Numbered from the stretch's first letter, positions 12,508 through 21,369 are shown. The stretch: 64,000 nucleotides of DNA from CALREJ01 sp035547395 (GCA_035547395.1 DASZVA010000016.1:1-64000); one strand, 5' to 3'. Numbers and translations are program-made. Notes: generated by a model from the sequence alone, not told the origin.

Positions 12508-14481
12508 TTACATCATCGCCTGATATCCGTGTATGCCGCCTCCGAAGCCACTCGCACGGACACGTTTGACGGCAAGCTGGCGCTTGGCGTCATTATAAGA
12601 GAATTCGTAATAGGATCTGCCGTCTTTGGAAACGACTTCACTCATGTCGCCGAGCGCGGAGTTCACGCGCTTCAGGTAGTCGATACCGCGGATGTCCAGT
12701 TTCAAAAGCGAATTAATGTCGGACACTTCCTGTTTGACATATGCCTCCGTCACAGTTCCGCCCGCGATCGCTTTGCGCAACGTCTTCATTTTGACGCCGA
12801 CAAGCGTGAGCGCCTGCTCGATTTCCTCGGGCGTGCGCGTGCGCTCTTCATAGTATTCGCGCACGTTTTCAGCCGTCTTTTTCACCGCCGATTTCGCCTC
12901 TTCGCGTTCCAGCGTGTCCGCGTTGTACTTCGCGAGCGTCTGCAGCACGTTCAGAGGATCCTTGAGAAGTGCGTCTTTGAAATTCGGATAGATTTTTTCG
13001 TCGGCACCGGTCCATGTCGTATCCCGCTCCCACAGGTTTCCTTCCGCATCAACATACATGCCGTACATGTCGCCCGCGTTCGTCTTTTGCTCCAGCATGT
13101 GCAGCAGCGCCTTGGCGGCGTCGCCTCCGTTATCGGCCTGGAACCTGGCGCTTTCCACCTTGAAGGCGTCGATCAATTTTCTCGCGGCCTTCTCGCGGTT
13201 CTGCTTCTTTGCGATTTGCTCGCGGCCTTTCTTATATTCTTGATTCTTGATGACGGCGAGTTTCAACTTCCCGTCTTTATACGTATCAATCTTGATGCGG
13301 TACGGCATGTCGTCGCGATCCAGCTGAGCCGCGTTATTTTCTATGAATTCTTTAAGCGCCTGTTTGTCATTGCCGTACGTCGCATTGAAGGATTCCTCGA
13401 TGCGCTTGATGGTCGCCTGCGCGTCCTTCTCTCGTCCTTCGCGCAGATCGATCATGGCAGTCTGCATCAGCTTCTGGTCGGTCTCCCTGGAATAGGCATC
13501 AATGCCTTGCAGGAGATGTCTGACTTTCGGAGAGACGGCCTTGGGATCCAGGTACGCTTCATAGTTGCGCACCAGCGCGAGTTCATCGCGCAGAGATGTG
13601 ACGATTTTTTCCGCGAGCTTCGGATCCTGCTGGCGCGCAGGTTTGTTCGCGGCTTTTTCTTCCGTTGAACGACCCGATTTATTGAAGCGGTCGATCAGGC
13701 CGTCGGTCACGACCTGCAGTTCCTTTTCTTTTGCCGCAAATTCCTTGCGCATGTGGCCCGGGATATCGATCTTGAGTCCTCCGCCTTCGCCTTTGGTCAG
13801 CGGAATATCCATCTTTGCACCGGTCGACGGAATCGTGATATGCGCAATCGTTCCTTCGGCTGCCTTGAACGCAAAGCGCTTGCGGCCGCCGGAAATATCC
13901 TGCGAGTAGGGGCGGGACGGATCACTGTTGATTTTCATGAGACCGTCGATCTGGAATTTCCAGTCCTCGGGAACGTCCATCACGTGCGTGCCGTCGACGA
14001 GCACCGTGGACTCGACGCCGTTCTGAGATGCTTTCGTCTGCGCATGCTCAATCTGGCGCTCGATGTATGTTTTCCCGTTCAAGAGAACATCCTCACGTCT
14101 GCCGGTCTCCTCGACTGCAAACGCTTCCATTTTTGCGATCGATTCCTCGACTTTGCGCAGACCGTTTTCCAGCTGAATGGAATCATTCAGCTGACCCTGC
14201 GCGTACTTGTCGAGCCACTCCGCGAATGATCCATGCACGTATTCCTTCATGTTTTTCGCGTATTTCGCATGTTCCGATTTCTGCAATTTTTGCTCGAGCT
14301 TTCCCACTTGCTCCTGGAAATGCTTTTTCATCGTCGACGCATATTCCTTGAGACCCTTGTCCTTTTTATACTCGTTAAACGACGGCTGCTCTTTTCCGGA
14401 ATTCTGTTCCGGTCCGCGGAAAATCATTCTGTTCTCGCGGGCGGAGAACTTGTTCCGGTGATGCGTGTGTGTGTGTCTCAT
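12508..14481 (-). CDS. Large helical protein with N-terminal R-E-x-R element
   Basis: 657 residues, highly charged and Lys/Glu-rich, with predicted coiled coil around residues 35-130 and further helices; no TM segment. I do not recognise a family. Residues 12-21 (FSARENRMIF) match in position and pattern the N-termini of three other large proteins in this window (14848-16980, 22139-24298, 26242-27783). The C-terminus GGIHGYQAMM is Gly/Met-rich. It follows a 97-residue gene by 18 bp on the same transcript and ends at a strong terminator. Confidence 0.75.
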   Translation of the reverse strand: MRHTHTHHRNKFSARENRMIFRGPEQNSGKEQPSFNEYKKDKGLKEYASTMKKHFQEQVGKLEQKLQKSEHAKYAKNMKEYVHGSFAEWLDKYAQGQLNDSIQLENGLRKVEESIAKMEAFAVEETGRREDVLLNGKTYIERQIEHAQTKASQNGVESTVLVDGTHVMDVPEDWKFQIDGLMKINSDPSRPYSQDISGGRKRFAFKAAEGTIAHITIPSTGAKMDIPLTKGEGGGLKIDIPGHMRKEFAAKEKELQVVTDGLIDRFNKSGRSTEEKAANKPARQQDPKLAEKIVTSLRDELALVRNYEAYLDPKAVSPKVRHLLQGIDAYSRETDQKLMQTAMIDLREGREKDAQATIKRIEESFNATYGNDKQALKEFIENNAAQLDRDDMPYRIKIDTYKDGKLKLAVIKNQEYKKGREQIAKKQNREKAARKLIDAFKVESARFQADNGGDAAKALLHMLEQKTNAGDMYGMYVDAEGNLWERDTTWTGADEKIYPNFKDALLKDPLNVLQTLAKYNADTLEREEAKSAVKKTAENVREYYEERTRTPEEIEQALTLVGVKMKTLRKAIAGGTVTEAYVKQEVSDINSLLKLDIRGIDYLKRVNSALGDMSEVVSKDGRSYYEFSYNDAKRQLAVKRVRASGFGGGIHGYQAMM

Positions 14482-14499
14482 GGGACGAACGGGGAAAAA

Positions 14500-14793
14500 T
14501 TATGCGTTGAAATCAATGGATTCGGCCTGCTGCATTTCCGCTTCATGCTCCTGCTTTTCTTCGGCCTTCGCGGACACGCGGTTCTGCAGGGCAAATGCCT
14601 TCAGTTGCTCCTCTCCTTCCTGCATATGCGCGATCTGATTTTCGTATGCCTGCCGCACTTCCGCGTTACCCTCGTCCGCGATTTGTAACGCTTCCTCGCG
14701 ATCGTCGACATTGGAAACGAGACCCGACAAGCGATCGAGTTCGGCCGACTGCTCGGGATTGAATGCTTCGGGCATGGAAGGTGCGTTGTTCAT
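14500..14793 (-). CDS. Small acidic helical protein, 97 residues
   Basis: Very Glu/Gln/Ala-rich, predicted helical or coiled coil, without signal or TM segment. Family unknown. It has its own promoter (TTGCTA-N17-TATAAT) and leads a two-gene unit with the 657-residue protein. The arrangement of a small helical protein before a large R-E-x-R protein repeats at 17324 and 24651, although this one is not clearly homologous to those small proteins. Confidence 0.65.
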   Translation of the reverse strand: MNNAPSMPEAFNPEQSAELDRLSGLVSNVDDREEALQIADEGNAEVRQAYENQIAHMQEGEEQLKAFALQNRVSAKAEEKQEHEAEMQQAESIDFNA

Positions 14794-14816
14794 AGAGGTT
14801 GTGTGTATTTGTTAAT

Positions 14817-14845
14817 ATTATACAATATTTATTATATTTTAGCAA
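14817..14845 (-). promoter_or_regulatory. Promoter of the 14793-12508 unit
   Basis: TTGCTA (14840-14845), 17 bp, TATAAT (14817-14822) on the minus strand. Confidence 0.75.
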
Positions 14846-14847
14846 TA

Positions 14848-16980
14848 TCAGGCATCGATATGTCTTTTGAGCGCTGACTTCAGAGCGCCGGACTTATACA
14901 GATCCGTATCTTTTGCTTTTGCTTTGTCTATAGCCACGAATTCATCCGCTTTCGCGCTATCAAGTTGCACGGTCACTTTCACGGAGACTCCTTGTTTTGC
15001 CAATTGAATCATCTGCGTTTGCAACTGGGCATCCGACCATTCCGATGTATTCGGATTCGTTTCGGTCATGTAACTCCTGAACATTTTTTCTCCCCTGGCG
15101 GACGTGATGTCTGACATCGCCGTATTGATGTGCTCTTGCAATACCTTCTTCATCGTCAGACCCAGCTCTCCGTATTTTCTGGCCAGAATCTGTCCGGCTT
15201 CAATGTCAGAAGATTCCGGAATCACAAACTGTCCGTTTTTGTAATCCAGTTTCAGATTCGGATGATCGGCATTCAATTTGGCGGCTTCCTTTGCATCTTC
15301 TTCACGCGCGCCTTTATCCATGAATTCTTTGACGCCTTTATCGAGCGCATCGGCACCGGCCGACAATGTCTCCATTATCTTCGTCAGCGCACTGCGCAAC
15401 TGCGGGGCCGACGCAAGGGAACCGTCCGCATTCGTGTCGAATGCCTTTCTGTCGATGCCGTTCTTGATCGCGACATCAATGCCCTTGGACCAGGCGTCAG
15501 CATCGACGCCGATCAGCTTCATCTGGAGCTTGTCCGTCACGCGTTCCGCCGTGACGCCGCTGATCATCGTGCGGATGATTTGCGCGTCGGGATTTGCATC
15601 GAGCGGAGCTTTGCCCAGATCATCGTGCATCTTGGTCAGCTGCGTGTTCATCTCGTCTTTTTCCTTATCCGCCGCTTCCTCCAGCTTCTTGATCTCCTCA
15701 AGCTTCGTCTTCATTTTCGTCTGCGTCTCTTCGGTCAGTTTGATATTCGAATCGACGGTTTTGATTTTTTCCGCGAGCGCATTGAGCTCGCCCTGCGCGG
15801 TGTTGAGGTCCTTCTGCTTCGCCTCTTTGGCAGCCGGATCCGTTTCGTTCTTCACGTCATTTTCGAGGCGCGTTACCTCGTCTTTTTTATCAAGCTGATC
15901 ATGTTCCAGATTTTTCTTTTCCTCGCGCAAACCAATGGTTCCCGCGGCCGTATCGCCGTCGAGTTCCTTGGTCGCTTTATCCAGATTCGTCTGCGTTTCG
16001 ATGCGGACGACTGATATCGTTTTGTCATTCAATTCTTTCCCAAGTTCGGTTTCCGCGGGCGGCGTGTCTCCGCCCTCCGGCGGTTTGCCGTCTTCAGGAG
16101 GCTTGCCGCCATTCGGCGGACCTTCGTAGGCTTTCTTTCCTGTTTCCTTTTCACTGAATCCTGTAATGAGCATGATTATGCCTTGCACGCGATTCCACAG
16201 TGAGGAGAAAGAATCCATCGGAGCAATCACCTCCAGCCTGTTTCCGTTCTGCACAACATCGACGCCGTAGTTCATCATCAGCATCGCGATCTGTCGGTTC
16301 ATCTGCTTCTGCGTCATGTTGGTGAGATCGATTTTGCTGGCGATCTCCTTTGCCTTATCCACGTTTTTCTCAATCGCTTTTTGACTGCGCTCGTTTCCCT
16401 GCTGGGGAGAGAGCTGCAGTGCGAGATGTTTTTGCAGCAACAGCAGCGCATGATTTTCGATTTGACCGAATCGCTGGGCGGCATCGGGGTTCGTTTTCAG
16501 AGACTCACGAGTCTCTCCGAGTGCAACAACGTACGATTCCGCTTTGCCGGCCGCATCGGGATTCACGTTTCTGACCTGGTCGATCAATTGACGCATGTTG
16601 AGTCCCTGCACCTCCGGCGGAATAACGGCCGATTGCGTTTCGGCATCCAATTGCCCCAGCGTGTTTTCCGTCGCACCGAACGCCGCCTCCAAATTCATCG
16701 GATCAGGAGCATTGGGATCCTCGGCAACCGTTTTCAGATTTCTGATATCGGCTTCCGCCTGATCCAACAGCTGTGCGCGCGCCTGGAACGCCTGATCGGC
16801 GTTCTGCATCTTGTCGTTTGCAGTTTTCATCGCCTCATCCGGATCGTTGATTTGCTCCTGTGTTTCCGGCGTGGGCGGCATCGACGGCTGTGTTTCCGGA
16901 GAAGGCATATCGAAAATTTCGCGCTTCTCGCGCAGTGTTACATGCGGAAAGCCGTTGAATCGATGCGGGATGAACATCAT
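14848..16980 (-). CDS. Large coiled-coil protein with N-terminal R-E-x-R element
   Basis: 710 residues. The start at 16980 (MMFIPHRF) is chosen because ATG overlaps the stop of the upstream small gene (ATGA), the same coupling as at 24298. Residues 11-23 contain LREKREIF. A Pro-rich linker follows, then a helical domain, a possible membrane-associated stretch (VQGIIMLITGF), a Pro/Gly-rich linker (PPEDGKPPEGG), a long coiled coil (about 350-450) and a C-terminal helical domain ending in KRHIDA. Family not recognised; function unknown. Confidence 0.75.
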   Translation of the reverse strand: MMFIPHRFNGFPHVTLREKREIFDMPSPETQPSMPPTPETQEQINDPDEAMKTANDKMQNADQAFQARAQLLDQAEADIRNLKTVAEDPNAPDPMNLEAAFGATENTLGQLDAETQSAVIPPEVQGLNMRQLIDQVRNVNPDAAGKAESYVVALGETRESLKTNPDAAQRFGQIENHALLLLQKHLALQLSPQQGNERSQKAIEKNVDKAKEIASKIDLTNMTQKQMNRQIAMLMMNYGVDVVQNGNRLEVIAPMDSFSSLWNRVQGIIMLITGFSEKETGKKAYEGPPNGGKPPEDGKPPEGGDTPPAETELGKELNDKTISVVRIETQTNLDKATKELDGDTAAGTIGLREEKKNLEHDQLDKKDEVTRLENDVKNETDPAAKEAKQKDLNTAQGELNALAEKIKTVDSNIKLTEETQTKMKTKLEEIKKLEEAADKEKDEMNTQLTKMHDDLGKAPLDANPDAQIIRTMISGVTAERVTDKLQMKLIGVDADAWSKGIDVAIKNGIDRKAFDTNADGSLASAPQLRSALTKIMETLSAGADALDKGVKEFMDKGAREEDAKEAAKLNADHPNLKLDYKNGQFVIPESSDIEAGQILARKYGELGLTMKKVLQEHINTAMSDITSARGEKMFRSYMTETNPNTSEWSDAQLQTQMIQLAKQGVSVKVTVQLDSAKADEFVAIDKAKAKDTDLYKSGALKSALKRHIDA

Positions 16981-17324
16981 GAGGACGTAAGGGAATGTTC
17001 GATGGAAGCCAATTGATCCGTCTCCTGTCCTTCGCGCGCATTTTTTTCGATCGTCTGAATTGCCTGCCGCTTGTAGGCACGCAAATCCGCATCCCATGTG
17101 TCGCAGTACTCCTGGAATTTTTTATCGTATTCCGCGAACGCCTTGTTGTAGCGCTGCGCGCGAGCTTTCTTGTCTTCCGGCGTTTCGGTCGCGTACTTCT
17201 GTGCCAGAAGCGGCAGCTGCGTGCTCACCAGATCCGGTTCGATCTGACTCATGATCAAATCGTAAATCTCCTGTCCGCGGAGGATTTTCGGAGGCTGCGG
17301 TGTTGATGTGGATGTGGGTTCCAT
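16977..17324 (-). CDS. Small IEPDL-family protein, first copy
   Basis: 115 residues with a Pro/Thr-rich start, then IYDLIMSQIEPDL, KYATETPEDKKAR, a helical middle and IEHSLTSS at the end. It aligns along most of its length with the 24295-24651 product (IYD..M..IEPDL, KYA.ET, IE.S..SS), so the two are paralogues of an unrecognised family. Its stop overlaps the start of the large gene by 4 nt. The -10 box ends 8 bp before the ATG, so the transcript should be leaderless. Confidence 0.75.
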   Translation of the reverse strand: MEPTSTSTPQPPKILRGQEIYDLIMSQIEPDLVSTQLPLLAQKYATETPEDKKARAQRYNKAFAEYDKKFQEYCDTWDADLRAYKRQAIQTIEKNAREGQETDQLASIEHSLTSS

Positions 17325-17332
17325 TTCGTTTT

Positions 17333-17361
17333 ATTATATCAAATTTCGATATTTTTTTCAA
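17333..17361 (-). promoter_or_regulatory. Promoter of the 17324-14848 pair (leaderless)
   Basis: TTGAAA (17356-17361), 17 bp, TATAAT (17333-17338) on the minus strand. The start codon at 17324 lies 8 bp past the -10 box. Confidence 0.75.
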
Positions 17362-17363
17362 TA

Positions 17364-17606
17364 TCATGGTTTGAGGCTGTTTTGCAGCAGGGTGGCACCC
17401 GACGAAAGATCCTGTATCCCCTTTTGGACGTTTTGAACGCGGTGTTGGACGTTTTGGGCGGTATTGCGCGCATCCTGAACGATACCGCTTGCAGTCTGCA
17501 CAAGCGTGTCGATCCGTCCGCTGACATTCGCAGGCGGCTGAACGGTGCAGGCAGAGAGAAGAATTGTCGATGCCCACGCAATAAGAACTGGTCGTTGCAT
17601 ACTCAT
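17364..17606 (-). CDS. Small lipoprotein
   Basis: About 80 residues. A short basic start, a hydrophobic core and the lipobox LSAC predict lipid attachment at Cys20 or so, followed by a helical repeat-like region rich in Val, Gln and Asn (VQNVQKGIQDL). It resembles the general class of small entericidin-like or heptad-repeat lipoproteins but no family is certain. The start may be the second ATG at 17600, since a TACAGT box lies directly before the first. Confidence 0.65.
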   Translation of the reverse strand: MSMQRPVLIAWASTILLSACTVQPPANVSGRIDTLVQTASGIVQDARNTAQNVQHRVQNVQKGIQDLSSGATLLQNSLKP

Positions 17607-17636
17607 ACTGTACGTTGTGAGTGCCTATTTCGTATA

Positions 17637-17792
17637 TTGACTACAATTCGATTCAGGTGGATATTTTTCTTCCTGGCCTCGCACGGTGCGTACCAAGGTA
17701 TTAATCAATCCTCTCACTGCCAAAGTCGAAAGGATGAAGCCCAACCTTGGAAAAGCTAGGAAGAGGCCACTGCTGGATGTAGTGGCCCTTTT
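17637..17792 (+). ncRNA. Possible small RNA with terminator
   Basis: A weak promoter (TTGACT, 17 bp, GATATT, 17637-17665) precedes about 100 nt without a good frame and a clear terminator at 17765-17792. No known RNA family was recognised. Confidence 0.3.
17765..17792 (+). terminator. Plus-strand terminator
   Basis: GGCCACT (17765-17771) pairs with AGTGGCC (17781-17787), followed by CTTTTT. No plus-strand coding gene ends here. Confidence 0.7.
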
Positions 17793-17842
17793 TACGTGCA
17801 CACACAAAATATAGTTCCTCACTGCCAACTACTCACTACCCC

Positions 17843-18181
17843 TCACTCTTTAAACATCATCTCAAATGAGCCGCCTGATTTCTCGAGCGCCTCGCGCAGC
17901 ACATCCACTTCCCCGTCGCGCAGACTGAGGGCGGATGACGCGTTCATGATTTTGTTGTGCTCCTCTTTGTCGAGCGTGACGCCCTTGATGCCGGCGAGAG
18001 ACGCATGCAGAACGATGTACGCATCGCAGACGTCGCAGCGCAGCTGCATCAGGACAAAATCGTCGCCGGTGAGCCGCACGCACGTGAAATCTACCGGCAC
18101 TTTTTCTCCGCACTGAGGACAGCGCATCTGCTGTTGAATGCGCTGAATGATCTGGTGGAGAGTGTGAGGATCGAAGTCCAT
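17843..18181 (-). CDS. Zinc-ribbon protein
   Basis: 112 residues. The start at 18181 is chosen because TACAAT ends 9 bp upstream, which gives a leaderless transcript. An N-terminal helix is followed by RCPQCGEKVPVDF and RCDVCDAYI, a Cys4 zinc ribbon (about residues 21-52), then a charged helical tail (LREALEKSGGSFEMM). Such proteins are often nucleic-acid or protein adaptors; no specific role can be assigned. It is divergent from a small membrane-anchored protein gene. Confidence 0.75.
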   Translation of the reverse strand: MDFDPHTLHQIIQRIQQQMRCPQCGEKVPVDFTCVRLTGDDFVLMQLRCDVCDAYIVLHASLAGIKGVTLDKEEHNKIMNASSALSLRDGEVDVLREALEKSGGSFEMMFKE

Positions 18182-18190
18182 ACCGTCATT

Positions 18191-18220
18191 ATTGTAGCAC
18201 GATGCACAGACTCTGTTCAA
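18191..18220 (-). promoter_or_regulatory. Promoter of the zinc-ribbon gene (leaderless)
   Basis: TTGAAC (18215-18220), 18 bp, TACAAT (18191-18196) on the minus strand. Confidence 0.55.
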
Positions 18221-18354
18221 TGAATGCAAGCCAAAAAACATGCAAAAGAATGAAATGTATATAATAGTTTCCTTTCTCCTTTTTAAAGGCTTGGGAAAGC
18301 CGTATTGTCCTTTTGTGACCGGCAGTGGATACTGGTGCACTGACGCATCCCGAC

Positions 18355-18843
18355 ATGTCGCTTTTGACCAAAACCCTGATCGGCGCATTGATCCCCTTTC
18401 TGCTCGTGATCGCCTACGTCGCGTCCACGCAGCACGCGACCCCCAAGGAAACTCCGTTCGTCGACATCGGCGTCGAGCACACTGCCAAAGGCACCTTGAC
18501 GATGACCGTCACGCGCAACGATCTGCTGCGCATGATCGAGATCGCGAACAACAACGATGAAGCGATCGCGCTCAGCGTGCCGGAAGATTGGAAGCGCGGA
18601 GAGGTACGCGGCGCGAAATTGGCGGACGTGAAAAGCGACGCACCGAGTTTCAGTTACGTTCGGTGGCACATTCCCGCACACGCGACGGTGGACTTCACGA
18701 CAAACAGTCCGTTCGCGCACATCAAACTGCACAATCCGTCGGGCGTGCTGCTACAGATAACCTATACGCAAGTGGACATCGTCGCGGACACCGGCATGCA
18801 TGATGTGTATTTGGTGAAGGATGGAAGCGTGATGATGCCGTGA
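18355..18843 (+). CDS. Membrane-anchored extracytoplasmic protein
   Basis: 162 residues. One N-terminal TM segment (about 7-26, IGALIPFLLVIAYVA) is followed by an extracytoplasmic beta-rich domain of about 130 residues (TLTMTVTRND, WHIPAHATVDF). Family not recognised. TATAAT at 18260-18265 suggests a leader of about 80 nt. Its stop overlaps the repeat array that opens the four-helix-bundle cassette. Confidence 0.65.
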   Translation: MSLLTKTLIGALIPFLLVIAYVASTQHATPKETPFVDIGVEHTAKGTLTMTVTRNDLLRMIEIANNNDEAIALSVPEDWKRGEVRGAKLADVKSDAPSFSYVRWHIPAHATVDFTTNSPFAHIKLHNPSGVLLQITYTQVDIVADTGMHDVYLVKDGSVMMP

Positions 18844-18846
18844 AGA

Positions 18847-18885
18847 AGGTGAACGAAGGTACCAAAGGGACCGAGGGGACCGACG
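18847..18885. repeat. GGNACC array, left arm of four-helix-bundle cassette A
   Basis: Units such as GGTACCAAAGGGACCGAGGG. The reverse-complement arm is at 19277-19311 and the same family occurs in the rpoC leader. Confidence 0.75.
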
Positions 18886-18905
18886 TGATGTGGTACGTTT
18901 TTTCT

Positions 18906-19265
18906 ATGTATCACGAACGACCGTATCAAACTCTCATTGTCTGGAAAGAATCACACCAATTATGTCTTCGTATCTACAAACTTAGCGCGGAATTCCCGAG
19001 CTATGAAAAATTTCGTCTGATGGATCAATTGTGCAGAGCGGCTGCAAGTGTCCCAGCAAATATAGCTGAAGGGAGTGGTAAACAATCGAAAAAGGAGCGT
19101 TTTCGTTTTTATGAAATAGCGGGATGTTCTCTTGAGGAAACTCACTACCATCTTCTTTTGGCAAGAGATCTACACTACATCGATCAAGAAGCATTCAATG
19201 AGATGAACGATCACATTCAACGAATCAGTTATCTGCTGGTAAGATTGAGAGGATCACTGGGGTAA
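18906..19265 (+). CDS. Four-helix-bundle protein (S23/IVP, Avd-like), cassette A
   Basis: 119 residues from MYHERPYQ; an in-frame upstream start would translate the repeat array (GTKGTEGTD). It carries the family hallmarks VWKESHQL near the start, AAASVPANIAEGSG and FYEIAGCSLEET, and YLLVRLRG at the end (TIGR02436-type). The family is known from 23S rRNA intervening sequences and is related to the Avd protein of diversity-generating retroelements; its biochemical role is unclear. It is flanked by inverted GGNACC arrays, as a mobile cassette would be. A second copy with different flanks is at 46037-46414. Confidence 0.9.
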   Translation: MYHERPYQTLIVWKESHQLCLRIYKLSAEFPSYEKFRLMDQLCRAAASVPANIAEGSGKQSKKERFRFYEIAGCSLEETHYHLLLARDLHYIDQEAFNEMNDHIQRISYLLVRLRGSLG

Positions 19266-19276
19266 TTTCTTTCATC

Positions 19277-19311
19277 ACCTCGGTCCCTTCGGTACCCTTG
19301 GTCCCCTCGGT
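19277..19311. repeat. GGNACC array, right arm of cassette A
   Basis: Reverse complement of the 18847-18885 array (CGGTCCCTTCGGTACC units), so the gene lies in the loop of a potential long hairpin. Confidence 0.75.
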
Positions 19312-19325
19312 TGCATCTCATCCTT

Positions 19326-20042
19326 ATGCCCGTCCCCTCTTACATCATCACCTGCACCCGCAATGACAAAATCGCGCGGGACGTCTACGATTTTCGATTC
19401 ACGAGACCCGGTGAATTTTCGTTCCAGGCAGGACAGTTCATTCTCTTCGACGTCGGCCTGATCGAGAATCCCGCCGACATCCAGACGCGCGCATTTTCCA
19501 TTGCATCCGCGGCGACGGAGGACGAACTCGTCTTTATCGCCAAGCTGAAGGAGGGTGGCCGCGCGAGCCGATGGATCGATGAAAAACTCAAACCCGGCGA
19601 CACCGTTCGTATACAGGGGCCGTTCGGCCGGTTCATCGTCCCTACGCAGTCGACGAAAAACATCCTCTTCATCGCGACCTCAACTGGCGTCGCGCCGTTC
19701 CGCGCACAGATCATCGAGGCGCTCGAGCGCAAAGACGGACGGCGCATGGATCTGGTTTTCGGCGTGCGCGGCGAGGAGGATCTGTTCTGGAAAGAAGAGC
19801 TCGAGGAGCTTGCGACCAGGTATGAGAATTTCTTCGTCCACTTCGCGCTCAGTAATCCGTCCGGTGATTGGAAAGGTCATCGCGGCCGCGTGCAGACATT
19901 GGTGCCGCTCATCGATCCGGATATCGGGCAGCGAGAAGTCTTCGTCTGCGGCAGCCCGGACATGACGAAGGAACTGAAACAGCTTTGTCTGGAAGAATGG
20001 AAAGTGCCCAAAGAAAGCCTGCACGTCGAAGGATACATTTAG
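19326..20042 (+). CDS. Ferredoxin-NADP reductase-type flavin oxidoreductase
   Basis: 238 residues. The FAD-binding beta-barrel carries RAFSIAS (about residues 51-57) and AGQFILF. The NAD(P)-binding half has ATSTGVAPF and CGSPDMT. The C-terminus HVEGYI lies where FNR-family proteins place their flavin-stacking aromatic. It transfers electrons between NAD(P)H and an acceptor; no iron-sulfur domain is fused and no partner is next to it. The start at MPVPSYI removes unlikely upstream residues. Its TAG stop lies in an iterated repeat shared with the convergent carA end. Confidence 0.9.
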   Translation: MPVPSYIITCTRNDKIARDVYDFRFTRPGEFSFQAGQFILFDVGLIENPADIQTRAFSIASAATEDELVFIAKLKEGGRASRWIDEKLKPGDTVRIQGPFGRFIVPTQSTKNILFIATSTGVAPFRAQIIEALERKDGRRMDLVFGVRGEEDLFWKEELEELATRYENFFVHFALSNPSGDWKGHRGRVQTLVPLIDPDIGQREVFVCGSPDMTKELKQLCLEEWKVPKESLHVEGYI

Positions 20043-20122
20043 TGATGAGTGGTAAGTGATAAGTGGTGAGAAGATGAAAAATTCCCCAAAACTGATCACT
20101 TATCACTAGCCACTGATCACTG
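20041..20122. repeat. Inverted AGTGAT-type arrays between the flavin reductase and carA
   Basis: Left 20041-20070 (AGTGATGAGTGGTAAGTG) and right 20091-20122 (CTTATCACTAGCCACTG) are near reverse complements. Both convergent stop codons lie inside or at the edge of the array. Confidence 0.65.
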
Positions 20123-21259
20123 CTGTCTCATGACAGCAACGAACTCATCAAACAGATAATTCGCGTCTTCCGGTCCGGGAGCCGCTTCGGGGTGAAACTG
20201 CACCGCGAAGAATTTGCCGGATGTGTGGCGGATTCCCTCGACCGTCTGGTCATTGGCATTCCGCCACCAGACGTTCCAGTCTTTGGGCAATTGATCGCCG
20301 AGTGCGAATCCGTGATTTTGTGACGTGATGATGCAGCGCTGATGGCGAGGATCAATCGACGCGCCGTCGAGCGTCGAGACTTCGACGCACGGCTGGTTGG
20401 CTCCACGGTGTCCGTATGGAAGTTTGTACGTGTCGCCGCCGATCGCGAGTCCCATCAATTGATTACCCAGACAAATGCCGAACGTCGGAATATTCGCACC
20501 GATGGATTGTCGAATCGCATCAATCGTCGGCGCGCAGGTCTTGGGGTCGCCGGGTCCGTTGCTGATAAAGACGCCGTCAACCTGTCCGTCATAAGACGTC
20601 CTGTCGAAATTCCACGGAACACGCACGACGCGCACGCCGCGATTCAGGAAACTGCGGATGATGTTTCGCTTCATGCCGCAGTCGTACGCGAGAATCGTAA
20701 GGCCGGTTTTTTCGACATGCGCCGGAGGATCATACGTGACAGGGGCATCAATACTCACTTCTGCGACGAGATTGCGTATGTTTGGATCATCGATGGCGCT
20801 CATCGCTAATCGCTCATCGCTCACCGCTGCAGAATCATCTTGGATGATTCTGCCCAGCATCACACCCTTCTCTCTCAGATGTTTTGTGAGCATGCGCGTG
20901 TCGATGCCGGTGATGCCGGGAACATTGTGATGCTCCATCCAGTTCTGGATCGACGACGCAGCCAGATGGTGGCTGTGCGTGTCGCTGACCTGCAGGACGA
21001 CGAGCCCCTTCACGTGGATCTCTTCACTTTCGAAATCGCGCGAAAATCCCCACTCATTCACGTCTTCACCCGGCACACCGTAGTTGCCGATCAGCGGAAA
21101 CGTCGTCACCAAAATCTGCCCGCGGTAGCTGGGATCCGTCATGCTCTCCGGATAACCCGCCATGCCCGTGTTGAACACCACCTCTCCGTCCGAATCGACT
21201 TTTGCACCGAAGGGTTCACCTTTCAGTATGGTGCCGTCTTGGAGAATAAGGGAGGCCAT
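20117..21259 (-). CDS. carA: Carbamoyl-phosphate synthase small subunit
   Basis: 380 residues. It supplies ammonia from glutamine for carbamoyl phosphate (pyrimidine/arginine synthesis). The N-terminal CarA domain (GYPESMTDPSY, GVPGEDVNEWG) is followed by a class I glutaminase with nucleophile motif FGICLGNQ and the His-Glu of FHPEAAPGP. carB is not adjacent. Residues about 143-154 are encoded by an in-frame iterated repeat (20796-20828) in the linker before the glutaminase part. A TACACT box around 21316-21321 may be its promoter. Confidence 0.96.
   Translation of the reverse strand: MASLILQDGTILKGEPFGAKVDSDGEVVFNTGMAGYPESMTDPSYRGQILVTTFPLIGNYGVPGEDVNEWGFSRDFESEEIHVKGLVVLQVSDTHSHHLAASSIQNWMEHHNVPGITGIDTRMLTKHLREKGVMLGRIIQDDSAAVSDERLAMSAIDDPNIRNLVAEVSIDAPVTYDPPAHVEKTGLTILAYDCGMKRNIIRSFLNRGVRVVRVPWNFDRTSYDGQVDGVFISNGPGDPKTCAPTIDAIRQSIGANIPTFGICLGNQLMGLAIGGDTYKLPYGHRGANQPCVEVSTLDGASIDPRHQRCIITSQNHGFALGDQLPKDWNVWWRNANDQTVEGIRHTSGKFFAVQFHPEAAPGPEDANYLFDEFVAVMRQQ
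20796..20828. repeat. In-frame iterated GCTCATC array inside carA
   Basis: GCTCATCGCTAATCGCTC-type units encode SDERLAMS in the inter-domain linker, apparently without disrupting the gene. Confidence 0.6.
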
Positions 21260-21369
21260 GGAAGAGAGATGTCACTTGACCGGCAGAGTCCGAAGGACGA
21301 CGACGGTTCCGCGGCAGTGTAGGGACCTTTAATGCGGGAGAAAAGTGCTTTTTACGGTGTTTCCTATAT

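Noticed and set aside
17843..18388. A longer start (18388) for the zinc-ribbon gene
   Set aside because: It would run antisense through the divergent promoter region and the upstream residues lack conserved character; the TACAAT box supports the start at 18181.
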